Shown: piece after piece, positions 63,319-64,000 of the stretch
How positions within the stretch are numbered: the stretch's first letter is position 1
Layout of the letters: the number at the start of each line of letters is the position of its first letter
Assembly: GCF_003129565.1 (NCBI RefSeq)
Contig: NZ_QETF01000013.1
Coordinates: 1-64,000, forward strand
Direction: 5' to 3'
DNA: 64,000 bases
DNA from: Salibaculum griseiflavum
Lineage (GTDB): Bacteria > Pseudomonadota > Alphaproteobacteria > Rhodobacterales > Rhodobacteraceae
Position numbers and translations under genes: made by a program
The notes under the pieces: generated by a model
Databases searched by the model: none
Told to the model about the DNA's origin: nothing
Seen by the model: only the letters and a program-made list of their open reading frames with translations

Positions 63319-64000
63319 TCACGCCCGTTTGCCGATCACGTCCACGCCCAGCACGTCCAGAACCTTGGCTTCGATATGTTCGGCATTCATGCCGGCGACG
63401 TCATACATGTCGCGCGGGCTGGCCTGGTCGATAAAGATATCGGGCAACACCATGGACCGGAACTTCAACCCGTGGTCGAACACGCCTTCCTCGGCAAGAA
63501 GCTGCGCCACATGCGAACCGAAGCCGCCGATGGCACCTTCCTCGATGGTGATAAGGGCGTCATGATCGGCCGCCAGTTTCAGGATCAGGTCACGATCCAG
63601 GGGCTTGGCGAAACGGGCATCGGCCACCGTGGGCGTAATCCCCTTCCCGCCCAGCGACTCGCAGGCCTTTTCGACCTCGGCCAGGCGGGTGCCGAAGGAC
63701 AGGATCGCGATGCCCTTGCCCTGCTGCATGATGCGACCCTTGCCGATCTCCAGCGGCTGCGCATCCTCGGGGATCTCGACCCCGACCCCCTCGCCCCGCG
63801 GAAAGCGGAAGGCGATGGGGCCGTCATCATGGGACGCGGCCGTGGCCACCATCCGCACCAGCTCCGCCTCGTCCGCCGCGGCCATCACGGTAAAGCCCGG
63901 CAGGTTCGACAGGAATCCGATATCGAACGACCCGGCATGGGTCGCCCCGTCCGCGCCGACCAGCCCGGCGCGGTCGATGGCGAAGCGCACCGGCAGGCGC
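63319..64000 (-). CDS. dxs: 1-deoxy-D-xylulose-5-phosphate synthase, C-terminal part (truncated by window)
   Basis: The frame runs from the window edge at 64000 to a stop at 63319, about 226 residues. It covers the pyrimidine-binding and C-terminal transketolase domains: the start [26 protein letters not shown] with the active-site His, [14 protein letters not shown], and [15 protein letters not shown]. It condenses pyruvate and glyceraldehyde-3-P for isoprenoid and thiamine precursors. The N-terminal half lies outside. A 124-bp gap separates it from the converging sodium channel; only short palindromes such as GGCCCATGGGCC occur there. Confidence 0.95.
   Translation of the reverse strand, partial: RLPVRFAIDRAGLVGADGATHAGSFDIGFLSNLPGFTVMAAADEAELVRMVATAASHDDGPIAFRFPRGEGVGVEIPEDAQPLEIGKGRIMQQGKGIAILSFGTRLAEVEKACESLGGKGITPTVADARFAKPLDRDLILKLAADHDALITIEEGAIGGFGSHVAQLLAEEGVFDHGLKFRSMVLPDIFIDQASPRDMYDVAGMNAEHIEAKVLDVLGVDVIGKRA

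Overview
The window looks like chromosomal DNA of an alphaproteobacterium of the family Rhodobacteraceae (Roseobacter group). The reasons are the high GC, the Rhodobacter-type Rieske/cytochrome b/cytochrome c1 operon, a CcrM methyltransferase, families typical of the group (DUF2125, DUF4170, DUF5368, TIGR03862 flavoprotein, DciA-like DUF721), and many 4-bp ATGA gene overlaps. Genes are densely packed. The longest gene-free stretch is the 266-bp leader at 32813-33078. I see no rRNA genes, CRISPR array or prophage. There is one insertion sequence, cut by the left edge.

Layout. 0-1 kb: the end of an IS5-family element sits inside a secreted subtilisin-like lipoprotein gene. 1-6.5 kb: exopolysaccharide sugar-nucleotide supply (UDP-glucose dehydrogenase, mannose-1-P guanylyltransferase/isomerase, UDP-glucuronate 4-epimerase) around an RTX beta-propeller protein. 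6.5-14.9 kb: housekeeping and poorly known genes (flavoprotein, MscS channel, small HNH protein, crotonase-like/SDR pair, DUF2125, PmbA, CysQ-like phosphatase, DUF4170). 14.9-21.7 kb: lipid A/KDO (WaaA, LpxK), CoA-transferase, DsbA-like, DciA-like, MutY, alkane hydroxylase. 21.7-25.4 kb: GalE plus two membrane glycosyltransferases. 25.5-31.3 kb: CcrM, RNase HII, small secreted proteins, a membrane-anchored winged-helix protein, a flavin oxidoreductase, AroQ and tRNA-Arg. 31.3-35.5 kb: LacI regulator, an FNR-box-preceded Tat-exported sulfide:quinone reductase-like gene with DUF5368, and Rpe. 35.7-42.4 kb: an unusual polysaccharide locus (lysozyme-like secreted protein, multidomain synthase, DUF3131 protein). 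42.4-49 kb: tRNA-Lys, DapF, MtaB, two GSTs, and the bc1 operon with a clear terminator. 49-54.8 kb: thiamine ABC transporter under a TPP riboswitch, AroC, DMT transporter, HU. 54.9-61.4 kb: AMP nucleosidase, then an acyl-CoA catabolic operon. 61.5-64 kb: SDR protein, bacterial voltage-gated sodium channel, and the 3' part of dxs.

The best candidate for something under-described is 35.7-42.4 kb. Its synthase joins a GH18-like and a NodB-like domain, both with degraded active sites, to an intact GT2 domain. The reading frame is split at a run of eight G, and a Tat-type DUF3131 protein lies divergently next to it. Second is the FNR-box/stem-loop leader in front of the sulfide:quinone reductase-like gene. 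Third is the ccrM promoter, which carries three GANTC sites. Several starts were moved from the longest open frame on the basis of Shine-Dalgarno position or family length; each case is explained in its entry. All functional names are from reading the sequence; no database search was run.
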